In this document: piece after piece, positions 1 to 9,595 of the stretch
Layout of the letters: every line of letters starts with the position of its first letter
Numbering within the stretch: position 1 is the stretch's first letter
Source: an uncultured Clostridia bacterium
GTDB taxonomy: Bacteria; Bacillota; Clostridia; Lachnospirales; Anaerotignaceae
Direction of reading: 5' to 3'
Assembly (NCBI GenBank): GCA_944383885.1
Contig: CALWRF010000038.1
Location: 1-64,000 of the forward strand
DNA: 64,000 bases
Notes under the pieces: generated by a model
What the model saw: only the letters and a program-made list of their open reading frames with translations
Told to the model about the DNA's origin: nothing
The model's database searches: none
Made by a program: the position numbers and the translations under genes

Positions 1-499
1 CTTCGTTATTGTAATAAAAATGCAGCACCTCATAGCCTTTATTGCTCGCTCCTGTAATCCAGTCCTGCAAAACCTCGTTAAAATTTTCATCAGCCGCTTC
101 GCTTACCATATCGGCATAAGGCTTTAAAGTTTTATCTGTTTCAGAACCGTCAACACTTATTGTAGGCTCCCGCCCGGCAATATAGCTTACCTTCTGGTCT
201 ACAAGCAGCCGATGGAAACAGTTAACATTATGGTGGTTGCTTCTGTTGGGGTTCTTAAATGTTCTCAGAACCTCTTTTTCATAGCCGTCGGATTCTTCTG
301 TTTCAGATACCTGCGCCTGATTGTACTGTTTATGGATACTGTCATGGTCTGCGTTATAATAATTGCTGCCTTTAATCATTGCCGCTTTTTCCAGACTTTT
401 GCTGTCTTCTTCAAGTATGTATTTTATTATATCGCTTTGGCTTAAAATACCCACAACTGATATTTTAGCGTTTATAAGCTCCATATCTGTTATATACAC
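1..499 (-). CDS. Phage portal protein, N-terminal part (cut by window edge)
   Basis: The frame is open from a GTG at 497-499 to base 1, about 166 codons, and continues outside the window. The start is preceded by AAGGTG on the minus strand; an ATG five codons in (482-484) is the alternative. The visible protein has the charged early part of SPP1 gp6-like portals, including SNYYNADHD, NHHNVNCFHRLLVDQK and YIAGREPTIS. Portals form the dodecameric ring at the capsid vertex through which the terminase pumps DNA. It lies 4 bases after the large terminase gene, the usual terS-terL-portal order. Family assignment rests on these motifs and on position. Confidence 0.85.
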   Translation of the reverse strand, partial: MYITDMELINAKISVVGILSQSDIIKYILEEDSKSLEKAAMIKGSNYYNADHDSIHKQYNQAQVSETEESDGYEKEVLRTFKNPNRSNHHNVNCFHRLLVDQKVSYIAGREPTISVDGSETDKTLKPYADMVSEAADENFNEVLQDWITGASNKGYEVLHFYYNNE

Positions 500-503
500 A
501 CAA

Positions 504-1742
504 TCACCTTACTTTCGCTCTTCTCATTTCAAATTCTCGTGAATACCGTACTGCGTCTATGGAATGATTGTCTTTGTCTGGAAAATTAGGTATAAAATTT
601 CCCTCTCTGTCACGCTCAAGCTCGTAACTGTTAAATTCCTTTGCAGTATTAGGGCATCTTTGAGGGTCTATTACTATTCTTCTTAAATCCTGAAGCCATT
701 TAATGCCGTATTCAACACTGTCCGGACCTTTTTTAGCGCCTATAACTCTTATTCCATAGTCATTTAATTCAGAAATACTTTTAGGCTCTGCACTGTCGCA
801 TATAACAATTTTATTGCCTTTGTTTTCTGCCTTAATAAGCTCTGCCGCTTTTCTATTGCTTAAACCGGTTTTATGTATTTCATAAAATATATATAGTTCT
901 TTTTTCCTGCTGTCGTAATGATTTACAGTATAATGAAGAGGGTCTACAGCAAAGCCCCAGTCAAGACCTCTTGATATTCTGTCAAATGCGGCTATTTCTT
1001 CATCTGTTATTTTTCGTAATACCAGGTTAGTAAACACTTCTCCGCCTGTGCCTGTAACTTCGCCCAAATACTCATGCTGATATGCCTGAGGATTATTTCT
1101 TTTCAGCTCATTGGCTTCTATAAAAAACTGTTCCCCAAGCCATTTTTCCGGAACTGTTAAATATGTGCTGTGATGTATAAGCCTGTTTTTATAAAAAGCA
1201 GCAGATTCTTTATTTACCCAGTTTCTTTGGCTTTTAGGCGGATTATAGGAATAAAAAACGCGGAAGCTTTCGCCTCCACGCATTAAAGACTGATTTATTA
1301 TCCTTATTTCCTCCATGCCGTTAAACTCGTCAAGCTCTTCATACCAGATATATTTACAATAACCGTTTCTGAACTTAGTTGATTTTATCTTTTTTGGCTT
1401 ATCGGCACCACGGAATAAAATTTTTTGTCCCGTCGGTATATAAACAAGCTCTAAAGGACTTAATTTTGACGCCCAGTATTGTTCAACACCAAGAACGGAT
1501 GCAGCCCATAAAAGCTGTTCATAAACGCTGTCTTTAAGATTAAAACCGACTTTCCTTAGTGCTACACAGTTAGCTTTTCTATCCTTCATCATACCAAGTA
1601 TTATTTCTATTGAAACAAAAGAGGACTTTGTAGAGCCTCGACCACCATTAAGCCAGTAATGGGTATGAAGACCTTTTTTAATATCGTTATGAACACTGTA
1701 AAATGAAGGCGCAATCAGGTTACTTAATTTAATCACATTCAT
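504..1742 (-). CDS. Phage terminase large subunit
   Basis: This is the ATPase-nuclease that packages phage DNA (PBSX/Terminase_3 type). Near the N-terminus is a Walker A-like loop GGRGSTKSS, followed by YIWYEELDEF as Walker B. The C-terminal RNase H-like nuclease shows its acidic residues in RGLDWGFAVDP, VICDSAEPKS and NHSIDAVRYS. I start it at the ATG at 1740-1742 (MNVIKLSNL), which overlaps the end of the small subunit; a longer reading adds six residues without a better ribosome site. About 412 residues is normal for the family. The gene is intact and leads directly into the portal gene. Confidence 0.95.
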   Translation of the reverse strand: MNVIKLSNLIAPSFYSVHNDIKKGLHTHYWLNGGRGSTKSSFVSIEIILGMMKDRKANCVALRKVGFNLKDSVYEQLLWAASVLGVEQYWASKLSPLELVYIPTGQKILFRGADKPKKIKSTKFRNGYCKYIWYEELDEFNGMEEIRIINQSLMRGGESFRVFYSYNPPKSQRNWVNKESAAFYKNRLIHHSTYLTVPEKWLGEQFFIEANELKRNNPQAYQHEYLGEVTGTGGEVFTNLVLRKITDEEIAAFDRISRGLDWGFAVDPLHYTVNHYDSRKKELYIFYEIHKTGLSNRKAAELIKAENKGNKIVICDSAEPKSISELNDYGIRVIGAKKGPDSVEYGIKWLQDLRRIVIDPQRCPNTAKEFNSYELERDREGNFIPNFPDKDNHSIDAVRYSREFEMRRAKVR

Positions 1743-2178
1743 CACCTGAAATATCGTCAAGTATCTGCACTCCTACACTTCCGCCGAGTTGCAGTTTTTC
1801 ACTAAAAAGCCCGTATCTTTTGCCTAAAAGTTCTGCTGCCTTAATACGGTCTTTTATATTTATGGCTTTTTCAACTATACATGCAGAAGAAAATCCATCT
1901 CCATGACCTTCAACAGCCACAACTTCCTCCTTGTCTTCACCACGCATTGTCTTTGTCAGGTACTCCATAACTTCACTTGCTTTTGCTATTTTTTCATCTG
2001 ATATTTTATTAAGTCTCTCATCAATATAAGATTTGATGTTAGTATTTCTTAGCAGTTTAGAAGCATTGACTGCCGCAGTTTCATCTCTTTTTACAGTTGG
2101 ATATGCAGCTTTATATGCCCTGGTGGCATTAAGGTCGATAATATATTCATCTGCGAATCTTTTTTGTCGTTCGGTCAT
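1729..2178 (-). CDS. Phage terminase small subunit
   Basis: This is the DNA-recognition subunit of the packaging motor (Terminase_2 family). The N-terminus TERQKRFADEYIIDLNATRAY is the characteristic helix-turn-helix start of the family, and a short C-terminal tail would contact the large subunit. The start is the ATG at 2176-2178, preceded by GGCGGTGG; a longer in-frame reading adds 18 residues that do not resemble the family. Its end overlaps the start of the large subunit by 14 bases, which suggests translational coupling. The length of 149 residues is typical. Confidence 0.92.
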   Translation of the reverse strand: MTERQKRFADEYIIDLNATRAYKAAYPTVKRDETAAVNASKLLRNTNIKSYIDERLNKISDEKIAKASEVMEYLTKTMRGEDKEEVVAVEGHGDGFSSACIVEKAINIKDRIKAAELLGKRYGLFSEKLQLGGSVGVQILDDISGDECD

Positions 2179-2286
2179 TAATACCACCGCCTTTCTTGTT
2201 AAAATAAAAAAGTGCCGGTTAATTTGGCACAATCAAGATATTCGTACATTTGCTTAACATTTCACAGTACCATTATATCACTTTAA

Positions 2287-2703
2287 TTAGGACATAGTGT
2301 GCCAACTTTCAAAATCTTTTAGTGCTTTGGCATGGACTCTATGTATATTTCGGTATGAATATCCCATTTTTACAGCTATTTCCTCCCAACTTAAAAAACA
2401 AATATACCTATAAGTCAGTATAAGCCTGTCGGTATCGTCTGGCAGCTCATCAATGTTAGACCGTATTTCATTTTTTAAATCAACAAGCTGGTCAATTTTA
2501 TCATTTATCATATTCTCCATATCAACAATTTTGATTATGGCTTTTTCCATATTATTTTCAGGTGATGCCTGTATTTTATCCCTGCTGTAATCAAGACTCC
2601 TTACTAGGCCGTAATACTCTCTTACTTTTGATAGCTCAACCAAGCAGGCATCAATAAATTTGTCAAGATTATAAGCCCTTCTTAAGTACTCCTTTGCTTT
2701 CAT
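2287..2703 (-). CDS. Phage late-gene regulator, sigma-70 region 4-like (ArpU/DUF1492 type)
   Basis: This 138-residue protein has a helical N-terminal half and a C-terminal helix-turn-helix, DTDRLILTYRYICFLSWEEI then MGYSYRNIHRVHAKALKDF, resembling region 4 of sigma factors. Proteins of this type (ArpU, RinA, DUF1492) sit just upstream of terminase in Firmicutes phages and switch on late genes. The position fits: it is the last gene before the packaging genes, with a 108-bp gap up to terS that could hold the late promoter. The role is inferred from family and position. Confidence 0.8.
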   Translation of the reverse strand: MKAKEYLRRAYNLDKFIDACLVELSKVREYYGLVRSLDYSRDKIQASPENNMEKAIIKIVDMENMINDKIDQLVDLKNEIRSNIDELPDDTDRLILTYRYICFLSWEEIAVKMGYSYRNIHRVHAKALKDFESWHTMS

Positions 2704-2721
2704 ATATGTGTATCACCTTCT

Positions 2722-4083
2722 TTAAACTTTGTACTTAGCTTTTAAGCTGTTAAGTAAATCATCTTGAACATCTTTTTTATTTAAAAGTGAATTAAGAACT
2801 TTCTCATCGGCGGAATTTTCTGTTATTAAATGGTGTATAATAACACTGTTTTCACTTTGCCCCTGCCTGTAAAGCCGCGCATTTGCCTGCTGATAAAGCT
2901 CCAAACTCCATGTTAAACCAAACCATACAATAATATTCCCGCCGCCCTGCAAATTAAGACCGTGCCCGGCTCCTGCCGGGTGCGCCAGTAATAAAGAAAT
3001 TTCCCCGTTATTCCATGAAGTTATATCATTTGAATCTTTCAGCTTAACAGCGTTTTTAAAACGTTCCATTATTCTGTTAAGGTCGTGCTTATAAGAATAA
3101 AAGCAAAGAACTGGTTTTCCGTTTGAAAGCTCTATTATTTCCTCCAAAGCATCAAGTTTTCTGTCATGTATTTTTATATATTTTCCATCTGAATCGTATA
3201 CGGCGCCATTTGAGAACTGTAAAAGTTTATTTGTAAGAGCTGCCCTTGAAGCCGCCGTTATTTCACCAGATAAAAACTCATAATAACTATCTCTTTCAAA
3301 TTGGTCATAAGCCATTTGTTCTTTTTCAGAAAGTTTCACACTTTGTATATTGTCAATCCTTTCCGGCATTTCGAGCCAGTCTTCGGCTCTCATTGATATA
3401 CATATATCAGATATGGCGCTTCTTATTTTTTCTTCAGCTTTAGGTTTAGGTTTGTAGTTAAAAATTGTTGTCGCATTCCGCTTATCTGGGTCAAAATATT
3501 TTTCCCTGTATCCTGTAACGGTTCTTCCCAATCTTTCTCCGCTATCAAGAAGATAAATTTGACTCCAAAGGTCTATAAGCCCATTAGGTGCAGGCGTTCC
3601 GGTAAGCCCCACCACTCTTTTGCTACGTGTTATGTATTTTTTTAAAGCTCTGAATCTTTGTGCTTTTGGCGATTTAAAACTTGAAAGTTCATCTATAACA
3701 ACCATATCAAAAATCCAGCTGTCGCCAATACTTGAAAGCTCATTTGTCAGCCATACTACATTTTCACGATTAACTATATAGATATCAGCTTCTTTTGCTA
3801 AGGCTTTTCGTCTTTGTGCTGGCGTACCAAGTATTTTCGATATGCTCAAGTGCTTTAGATGGTCCCATTTGTCACTTTCTTTGCTCCATGTATCTTCAGC
3901 AACTCTAAGAGGCGCTATAACCAATACTTTTTCTATCTCAAATCTGTTATACATAAGGTCTTCTATAGCTGTTAATGTTATTACAGTTTTTCCTAAGCCC
4001 ATGTCAAGAAACAGCCCTGCTCTTGGAGTATCAAATATTTTATTTATTGCTATCTGCTGATATTTGTGAGGTATAAACTTCAT
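2722..4083 (-). CDS. SNF2-family DNA helicase of the phage replication module
   Basis: This 453-residue protein is a compact superfamily 2 ATPase. Motif I is DMGLGKTV (about residues 27-34), motif II is DELS (131-134) in place of DEAH, motif III is GLTGTPAP (159-166), and motif VI is QANARLYRQGQ near residue 400. This minimal SNF2 form is common in Clostridia and Bacilli phages, where it follows a VRR-NUC gene as here. It probably remodels DNA or proteins at forks or recombination intermediates. Its start overlaps the end of the nuclease gene by 44 bases. The DELS variant occurs in phage members and is not a sign of inactivation. Confidence 0.93.
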   Translation of the reverse strand: MKFIPHKYQQIAINKIFDTPRAGLFLDMGLGKTVITLTAIEDLMYNRFEIEKVLVIAPLRVAEDTWSKESDKWDHLKHLSISKILGTPAQRRKALAKEADIYIVNRENVVWLTNELSSIGDSWIFDMVVIDELSSFKSPKAQRFRALKKYITRSKRVVGLTGTPAPNGLIDLWSQIYLLDSGERLGRTVTGYREKYFDPDKRNATTIFNYKPKPKAEEKIRSAISDICISMRAEDWLEMPERIDNIQSVKLSEKEQMAYDQFERDSYYEFLSGEITAASRAALTNKLLQFSNGAVYDSDGKYIKIHDRKLDALEEIIELSNGKPVLCFYSYKHDLNRIMERFKNAVKLKDSNDITSWNNGEISLLLAHPAGAGHGLNLQGGGNIIVWFGLTWSLELYQQANARLYRQGQSENSVIIHHLITENSADEKVLNSLLNKKDVQDDLLNSLKAKYKV

Positions 4084-4360
4084 AGTTTTCCATCTCCTTT
4101 AAAACGCAGTCCACAGATTCTTTACTGTCAATGACAAATACCATAAATCCTAAATTTTCAATAAGTCTGTGTGTATATTGTTGTAACGCTCTTGGCTTTC
4201 TCCCCGGCGCTTTAAGCTCTGCAAAAAATATTCGACCGCCTGGCATTAATACTAACCTGTCAGGAAGTCCGGCTAAACCGGCAGGAATTAATTTAAGTGC
4301 CAAACCTTTTTTTAACGATACTTTTTTACGTAAATAAGATTCTATATTTTTCTCAGTCAT
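4040..4360 (-). CDS. VRR-NUC domain nuclease
   Basis: This is a small nuclease of the PD-(D/E)XK superfamily. Key features are GLPDRLVLMPGGRIFFAELKAPG, where D, E and K form the metal-binding core, followed by ALQQYTHRLIENLGF. I start it at the ATG at 4358-4360 (MTEKNIESYL). An upstream ATG at 4414 has no ribosome site and lies in a GGTTAC repeat. VRR-NUC proteins in phages pair with the SNF2 helicase next door and probably cut branched DNA. The length of 106 residues is normal for the standalone form. Confidence 0.9.
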   Translation of the reverse strand: MTEKNIESYLRKKVSLKKGLALKLIPAGLAGLPDRLVLMPGGRIFFAELKAPGRKPRALQQYTHRLIENLGFMVFVIDSKESVDCVLKEMENYEVYTSQISADSNK

Positions 4361-4403
4361 TTTCCGGTTTTCTCCTCTATAAAATTCTATAATTTTGCGT
4401 TTT

Positions 4404-4663
4404 TTGGTTACCATTGAAAATGTTAGTTACACCTTCAATCTATTGAATTTACTGGATTTTATTAATTTTGTAACCAATGTAACCAAGTTTTTATTAAGTA
4501 TGTCAAAATAAGCATTTTATAGAAATTTTTTTTCCTATAAATTCTATAATTCGTTATACTTTATAGAAATATTGGTTACATTGGTTACATCTTTGCTGAA
4601 ACCCTTGATTTTACAGGCTTTATGGATGTAACTAACATCTTAAAAGTTAGTTACATTAGTTAC
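4404..4663. repeat. Iteron-like GTAAC(C/T)AA array around an AT-rich core: candidate phage origin
   Basis: Nine copies of the octamer GTAACCAA/GTAACTAA occur in 260 bp, in both orientations. On the plus strand they start at 4404, 4423, 4470, 4479, 4572, 4581, 4628, 4647 and 4656. Three pairs are spaced exactly 9 bp apart. The doublets 4469-4486 and 4572-4589 form a perfect 18-bp inverted repeat (TGTAACCAATGTAACCAA). Between them lies very AT-rich DNA (4495-4570) with TATAGAAAT repeated. It is the only sizeable noncoding gap in the replication module, between the primase-helicase and VRR-NUC genes. Origin function is inference; a regulator-binding array is the alternative. Confidence 0.6.
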
Positions 4664-7058
4664 CTTTTATTCGTTTAAAACCTTTTTGGACTCCATAGGC
4701 ACCGAATCTACTTGTAAATGTCATTCTTTCCCACTCACCTGTTTTAAGTATTATTTCTGCAAGCTCATTACTTTTTTGCCTGTTAAGGTCTTTTTTCTGC
4801 CCCCTGAAAAGCTCGCACCATAATTCTAATATGCAAACTTTATCTCTTTTCTTCATATTTTTCGTATCATATTCAAATTCAAATCCATCTCTGTTATCTG
4901 AGTCGTAATACTGCATTTTTGCAAATATATCTAATTTATCCCAGTTTTCAGGTATTTCCTTATCAAGGTACATCTTAACAGCTCCTGTAAGCGGGCTTTC
5001 CTCTAAGTGCCTGTCCTGTTCAGATTCTGCCATGCGTTTTAAGTCTTCATCAAGGTATAGCTTTTCTCCAGATTTATACATTTCTACCGCTTCAGCCCAA
5101 ATCTGGTCTACCTCATAGTCATTAAGGTCCTTCCATACATTTTTTATCACCTTGTCTTCATGGCAGTCTACAGGGAAAAAACGCCGGTTTCCTGTCATGT
5201 CTCTCAAAAAGTCGTATCTGTTTGTAGTACCAAAGAATATGCACTGCCTTTTATATGTTTCAACATAGTGTCCGTAAGCGGCTCTGTAAGAATCCTCGCA
5301 TTTTGATGTAAAATGTTTTATAGCCTCAAGCTCTGCCTTTTTCATCGCAGAAAGCTCAGCTATTTCTATAATCCAGAATCCCTGAATCTGCTCATAAGCT
5401 TCTTTGCCTATAACAGTTGTAAGTGTATCAGAATACCATTCTTTTCCAATTGCTTTTATGATTGTACTTTTTCCGCAGCCCTGAGGACCTACAAGTGTAA
5501 GTACATTATCCCATTTAATTCCCGGATTAAATATTCTCGCCACAGCGGCAACAAACGTTTTACGTGATACCGTTCTTATGTATAAATTATCATCGGCGCC
5601 AAGATAATCTATAAAAACTCTTTCCAATCTTGCCTGGCAGTCCCACACTAATCCGTTTAAATAATCTCTAACCGGATGGAAGGCATTATTTTTTGCTGTA
5701 AGCTTAAATGCATCGTCAATATTTCCTTTTCCTTTAATACCGTACGCTTTTTCAAAATAATGCCTAAGCCCGCTGTCGTCCGCATCTGTCCAGTCTGAAG
5801 TAGTATTTTCTTTTGACCACGGCATATCTTTTTTCTTTACTATCTTTTTGGTAAACTCATTTAAGGCTATTCGCTGTTTAAGCCTTTTGTCGTGGCTTAA
5901 TATAATTAGACAATTATCTATTGTTGGTCTGTATCCGTTTTTGCTTGAATCAAGCTTAACAGCCCAGTCGTCGCTTTCTTTATCTTCATCTGTTATATAT
6001 TCCCCAAAGTCAGCTGAAGCTTCATCCTGTCTTTCTTTGAATATTGTCTTTTTTACCTGTTCATCTTCTATGGCAAACTCTGTCATTTTTATATAAGAAG
6101 GCATTTTACTTACAGGTGTTCCTGGCAGAACTTCATAGTCCTCATCACCAAAAAGATGAACCCTTACGAGGTCAAAAGCATTGCAAAGCATACCGCTTGC
6201 CGGGTCGGTTGCATGATTAGAATATAAAAACAAGCCTTCTTCGTATGTTACGGCTCCTGCTGATGTGGAACCGTTTTTATATGTATAACGTCCATTTGCA
6301 CACGGTTCATATTGGTCATATAAAAATTTTTCTATTGCCTCATCAATCGTATATGTTCTGCAAAATGCACCGACTATACCTTTCTTGTTTAATGGATTTT
6401 CCTGTTTTTTAAGAATTCTTTCCTTAATTTTCTCCGTTCTTGATGATACGGGCCAAAGACTGACGTCTTTCCAGTCAGCATAAGTACCAAGAACTTTGTC
6501 AACATTCAAAAATCCCGAATCATTACTTTCAAAAACATATTCACCATCTGACGATGTCGACGGCCAATACATAAGCCTATGCGGCTGATACGTTGTATCA
6601 TCAAATTGGTCTATACCTATTTCTGAAGCTACAGCTCTTGCCACAGCTTCATATTCATCAGGCGAAACTGGTCTTGATAAAGGCATAATAAGTCTGTATC
6701 TTGGTTTTTCAGGTGTGTGTTTATGGGTACTGTATATAAGCCACGAATAACTGCTGTGAAACAATATCATGTTATCAACAAAGTCCTTATCTGCAAAATC
6801 TGCATCCAGTGTTAAAAGATATCTTTCTTTTACAGAACTGGCTTTCCTTCTACCTTGTTCCAAACGACCGCCTACAAAACCGCCTACGTCTTTTAAATTA
6901 TCTTGCTGTCTTTTTGTCATATTAAAATACTGACCTTGGGTTTCATTTGTTCTTTGTGTGTGTCTTACTTTATTTTTAAAATCTTCCCACGAGATTTTAG
7001 TATTCTGCCAATGTTTAGAGGTCCTTGAAAGTCCTGTAGCAATAATAAAATCATGCAA
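4656..7058 (-). CDS. Phage primase-helicase (prim-pol-like N-terminus, VapE/VirE helicase C-terminus)
   Basis: This is the 800-residue replication initiator. The N-terminal third resembles archaeo-eukaryotic primase domains: LLTLDADFAD (about 81-90) supplies a DxD pair, and KPRYRLIMPLSRPV and YQPHRLMYWPS match later motifs. The C-terminal half is a virulence-associated E (VapE) helicase with Walker A GPQGCGKST (524-532), a Walker B-like WIIEIAEL and a sensor FGTTNRYDFLRD. The start is the TTG at 7056-7058, preceded by AGAGGTG. It lies 22 bp after the DNA polymerase gene, and its last codons run into the repeat array. It should prime and unwind phage DNA for the adjacent polymerase. Confidence 0.9.
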   Translation of the reverse strand: MHDFIIATGLSRTSKHWQNTKISWEDFKNKVRHTQRTNETQGQYFNMTKRQQDNLKDVGGFVGGRLEQGRRKASSVKERYLLTLDADFADKDFVDNMILFHSSYSWLIYSTHKHTPEKPRYRLIMPLSRPVSPDEYEAVARAVASEIGIDQFDDTTYQPHRLMYWPSTSSDGEYVFESNDSGFLNVDKVLGTYADWKDVSLWPVSSRTEKIKERILKKQENPLNKKGIVGAFCRTYTIDEAIEKFLYDQYEPCANGRYTYKNGSTSAGAVTYEEGLFLYSNHATDPASGMLCNAFDLVRVHLFGDEDYEVLPGTPVSKMPSYIKMTEFAIEDEQVKKTIFKERQDEASADFGEYITDEDKESDDWAVKLDSSKNGYRPTIDNCLIILSHDKRLKQRIALNEFTKKIVKKKDMPWSKENTTSDWTDADDSGLRHYFEKAYGIKGKGNIDDAFKLTAKNNAFHPVRDYLNGLVWDCQARLERVFIDYLGADDNLYIRTVSRKTFVAAVARIFNPGIKWDNVLTLVGPQGCGKSTIIKAIGKEWYSDTLTTVIGKEAYEQIQGFWIIEIAELSAMKKAELEAIKHFTSKCEDSYRAAYGHYVETYKRQCIFFGTTNRYDFLRDMTGNRRFFPVDCHEDKVIKNVWKDLNDYEVDQIWAEAVEMYKSGEKLYLDEDLKRMAESEQDRHLEESPLTGAVKMYLDKEIPENWDKLDIFAKMQYYDSDNRDGFEFEYDTKNMKKRDKVCILELWCELFRGQKKDLNRQKSNELAEIILKTGEWERMTFTSRFGAYGVQKGFKRIKGN

Positions 7059-7080
7059 ATTTTTTCACCTCTCAAACCGT

Positions 7081-9021
7081 TTAGTCTTTCCTGTAAAATT
7101 CTGTTTCATACGCGTCAGCATTAAGCGGCAAGTCCTTTGCCCATGATATAGGTTCAGACATTATAGATGCTATTTCTTCTGGCGAACTTATATTTTTAGG
7201 AACATCAATAATAACCTCATCATGCACATGAAAATTTATCTCAAATCCTTTATTTTCAAGTCTTTTTATACTTTCCGCCAAACAGTCTCTTGCAAATGCC
7301 TGAACTATATTTTCTACAAGTTTACCGCCCCATGTTTCTAAAGTTTCCCATTTTCCTGTTTTTTGGTTCATACCACAATAAATAAGACTTTTATTACCAA
7401 ACTGGTTTTGACCTGTTTTAGCTTTCGCATAAGCAATGCTGCGTCCAGAAGGAAGACCTATAAACAGTATTCCGCTTTTCTTTATAAAGCTTATTCCCTT
7501 AGGAAGCCTGCTCGGTTCACCTTTAACTGCCATAAGTGCACATTTTTCTACTTCTTTCCAGTAATGTGTAATTGCCGGATTTGACTTACGCCACATATCA
7601 ACAAGCGGCTGAAGCTCGTCCTCATCAAGTCCCATTTTTATAGCTCCCATAGAAATTAGCGCGCCGGTTCCTCCGCCATATCCAAGAGCCAGCTCAGCAA
7701 TTTTACCTTTTTGTCTTAAATGTCCATTTATTCCATGTTTTTCAACTGGAACTTTAAACATTTGCGAAGCCGAAGCGCAATATATATCGCCGCCGTTTTT
7801 GAATACATCCAAACGCCATTTTTCTCCTGATAAATATGCTATAACTCTTGCCTCAATAGCAGGAAAATCAGAAACAATAAATCTCCGCCCCTCAGATGGG
7901 ATAATTGCTGTTCTTATAAGTTCTGAAAGCACATTAGGAATTTGGTCATAGAGAATTTTAAATAATTCATAGTCTCCTAATTTAACTACATCTCTTGCCA
8001 AAGCCAAATCAGATATATGATTTTGCGGAAGATTCTGAAGCTGAACAAATCTTCCTGCCCACCTTCCAGTTCTGCTTGCCCCATAAAACTGCGTAACACC
8101 TCTTATACGGCTGTCATTGCAAAGTATATTAAGCATTTTCTTATACTTGGAAACAGATGTTTTTGACATTTGGGAACGAAGAAAAAGCAGTTTTTTAGCT
8201 TTTTCATTACTTGTTTTAGAATAAAGTTCTTTAACATTTTCTTTATTAAGGCTGTTTATTTTTTCGCCTAATTCTCTCTCAAGCCATTCTTTAATCTGCA
8301 ATACAGAGTTAACATTTTCCAAACCAGTAAGCTCTGCGGCTTTATTTACACACTCAGACCTGTATATCTCACTTATACTTATAGCGTTTTCAGTAAAATC
8401 TACATCAATTTTTACTCCTCTGTCATTAATATTCTGGTCAATAACATATAACTCTTGTTCACTTTCATTTAACGGGAATTTATCTATTTTGTTTTTAATT
8501 GCTCTTTCTGTTTCAACATCCTGCATACAATATTCCTTAAATATTTCCCATTTTTCAACGTCATGGAAAGGCATATTCCTGCTTCTGCCATTGTTTGACT
8601 TCGTAGGCTTGCAGGGTTTGCAGAAATAATTAATTAAAGCCTTTCCCCTTGTATCTTTTTGTTCATCAATCTTTAATACTTTAGCAACCTCTGCAAGGCT
8701 TCCCGGCAGTCCTAATTCAAGAGCCTGTATCATTGTGCAGTGCCAGTATTCAGCAGTCATTTTCATTCCGAAATATTTATTCAGGCATACTCTCTCAAAT
8801 GCTGCGTTAAACGCTGATTTTATTGTTTTTCCTGTTAAAGCCTCTTTTACATCTTCAGGGATTTGCTCCCCAGCTGTAAAATCAACTATTTTTACTTTTT
8901 CATCATCAAAAGCATAAGCAAACAGCAATATTGTAAAATCCGGGGCATCAACATAAGCGTATACCCCGGACTCTTTTAAATTTACCGAGCTATATGTTTC
9001 GATGTCTATTGACAGCGACAC
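7081..9021 (-). CDS. Phage DNA polymerase, family A, with 3'-5' exonuclease domain
   Basis: This 646-residue protein copies the phage genome. An exonuclease-like N-terminus opens with SIDIETYS (D6 and E8 as metal ligands). Polymerase motif A is FIVSDFPAIEARV (D385), motif B RQKGKIAELALGYGG (436-450) and motif C HVHDEVIID (598-606). These are the Pol I palm and finger motifs in a shortened phage form without the 5' nuclease. DUF2815 and DUF2800 genes lie upstream and the primase-helicase lies downstream, a replication cassette often seen in Clostridia prophages. All catalytic motifs are intact. Confidence 0.95.
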   Translation of the reverse strand: MSLSIDIETYSSVNLKESGVYAYVDAPDFTILLFAYAFDDEKVKIVDFTAGEQIPEDVKEALTGKTIKSAFNAAFERVCLNKYFGMKMTAEYWHCTMIQALELGLPGSLAEVAKVLKIDEQKDTRGKALINYFCKPCKPTKSNNGRSRNMPFHDVEKWEIFKEYCMQDVETERAIKNKIDKFPLNESEQELYVIDQNINDRGVKIDVDFTENAISISEIYRSECVNKAAELTGLENVNSVLQIKEWLERELGEKINSLNKENVKELYSKTSNEKAKKLLFLRSQMSKTSVSKYKKMLNILCNDSRIRGVTQFYGASRTGRWAGRFVQLQNLPQNHISDLALARDVVKLGDYELFKILYDQIPNVLSELIRTAIIPSEGRRFIVSDFPAIEARVIAYLSGEKWRLDVFKNGGDIYCASASQMFKVPVEKHGINGHLRQKGKIAELALGYGGGTGALISMGAIKMGLDEDELQPLVDMWRKSNPAITHYWKEVEKCALMAVKGEPSRLPKGISFIKKSGILFIGLPSGRSIAYAKAKTGQNQFGNKSLIYCGMNQKTGKWETLETWGGKLVENIVQAFARDCLAESIKRLENKGFEINFHVHDEVIIDVPKNISSPEEIASIMSEPISWAKDLPLNADAYETEFYRKD

Positions 9022-9038
9022 TATAGCCAGCCTCCTTT

Positions 9039-9593
9039 TTAACCTAATACATCATCATCGTCTTCAAAATAAGCAGCAAAATCATCCTCTGCCATACTTC
9101 TGCCGCCAAGAGGTTCCCCATCTTTTACTTTCATTAAATTATTAAGACCACAGGCAATACCCTTATTGCCATTGCTGTTAAAAGCATAAAATGTTATGGA
9201 AGCTCGTCCATAGCAGCCGCTGTAAAGTTCTGTTGAGTCAATGATTCTTTGACCATTTTTATTTACAAGTCCAGGCTGTGTTTTACAGTTTGCGTTTATG
9301 AAATAACAATTCGCGTAATTTTCATCATCTTCCCTGTCGATATCGCCATCTCTTAATGGTAATTTTAAATTAGCTGGTATCTTTCCTCCGAATTTAGAAT
9401 TCTTTCCTTCTTCTTTTGCGGCTTCTATAGCCATTTTAATATTGTTAAGAGTTTCTGTATCATTTTTAGGTATAATAAGTGATACACTGTATTTTTCATC
9501 TTCACTTCCTTCTATTTTGGCGGGTTCCCAAACATGTAAATAAGAAAATCTTACAATTCCGGTTATTACTTTTGTTTTTGCTTCATTTGACAT
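9039..9593 (-). CDS. DUF2815 phage protein, probably ssDNA-binding
   Basis: This 184-residue protein matches the DUF2815 pattern: early VRFSYLHVWEPAKIEG and YSVSLIIPKND, a central YFINANCKTQPGLV, and GCYGRASITFYAFNSNGNKGIACGLNN near the end. It has a highly acidic tail (DDFAAYFEDDDD). An OB-like, beta-rich core with an acidic tail is the layout of single-strand DNA-binding proteins, and the gene sits directly before the DNA polymerase. Family membership is clear; the ssDNA-binding role is inference from tail and position. Confidence 0.85.
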   Translation of the reverse strand: MSNEAKTKVITGIVRFSYLHVWEPAKIEGSEDEKYSVSLIIPKNDTETLNNIKMAIEAAKEEGKNSKFGGKIPANLKLPLRDGDIDREDDENYANCYFINANCKTQPGLVNKNGQRIIDSTELYSGCYGRASITFYAFNSNGNKGIACGLNNLMKVKDGEPLGGRSMAEDDFAAYFEDDDDVLG

Positions 9594-9595
9594 AA

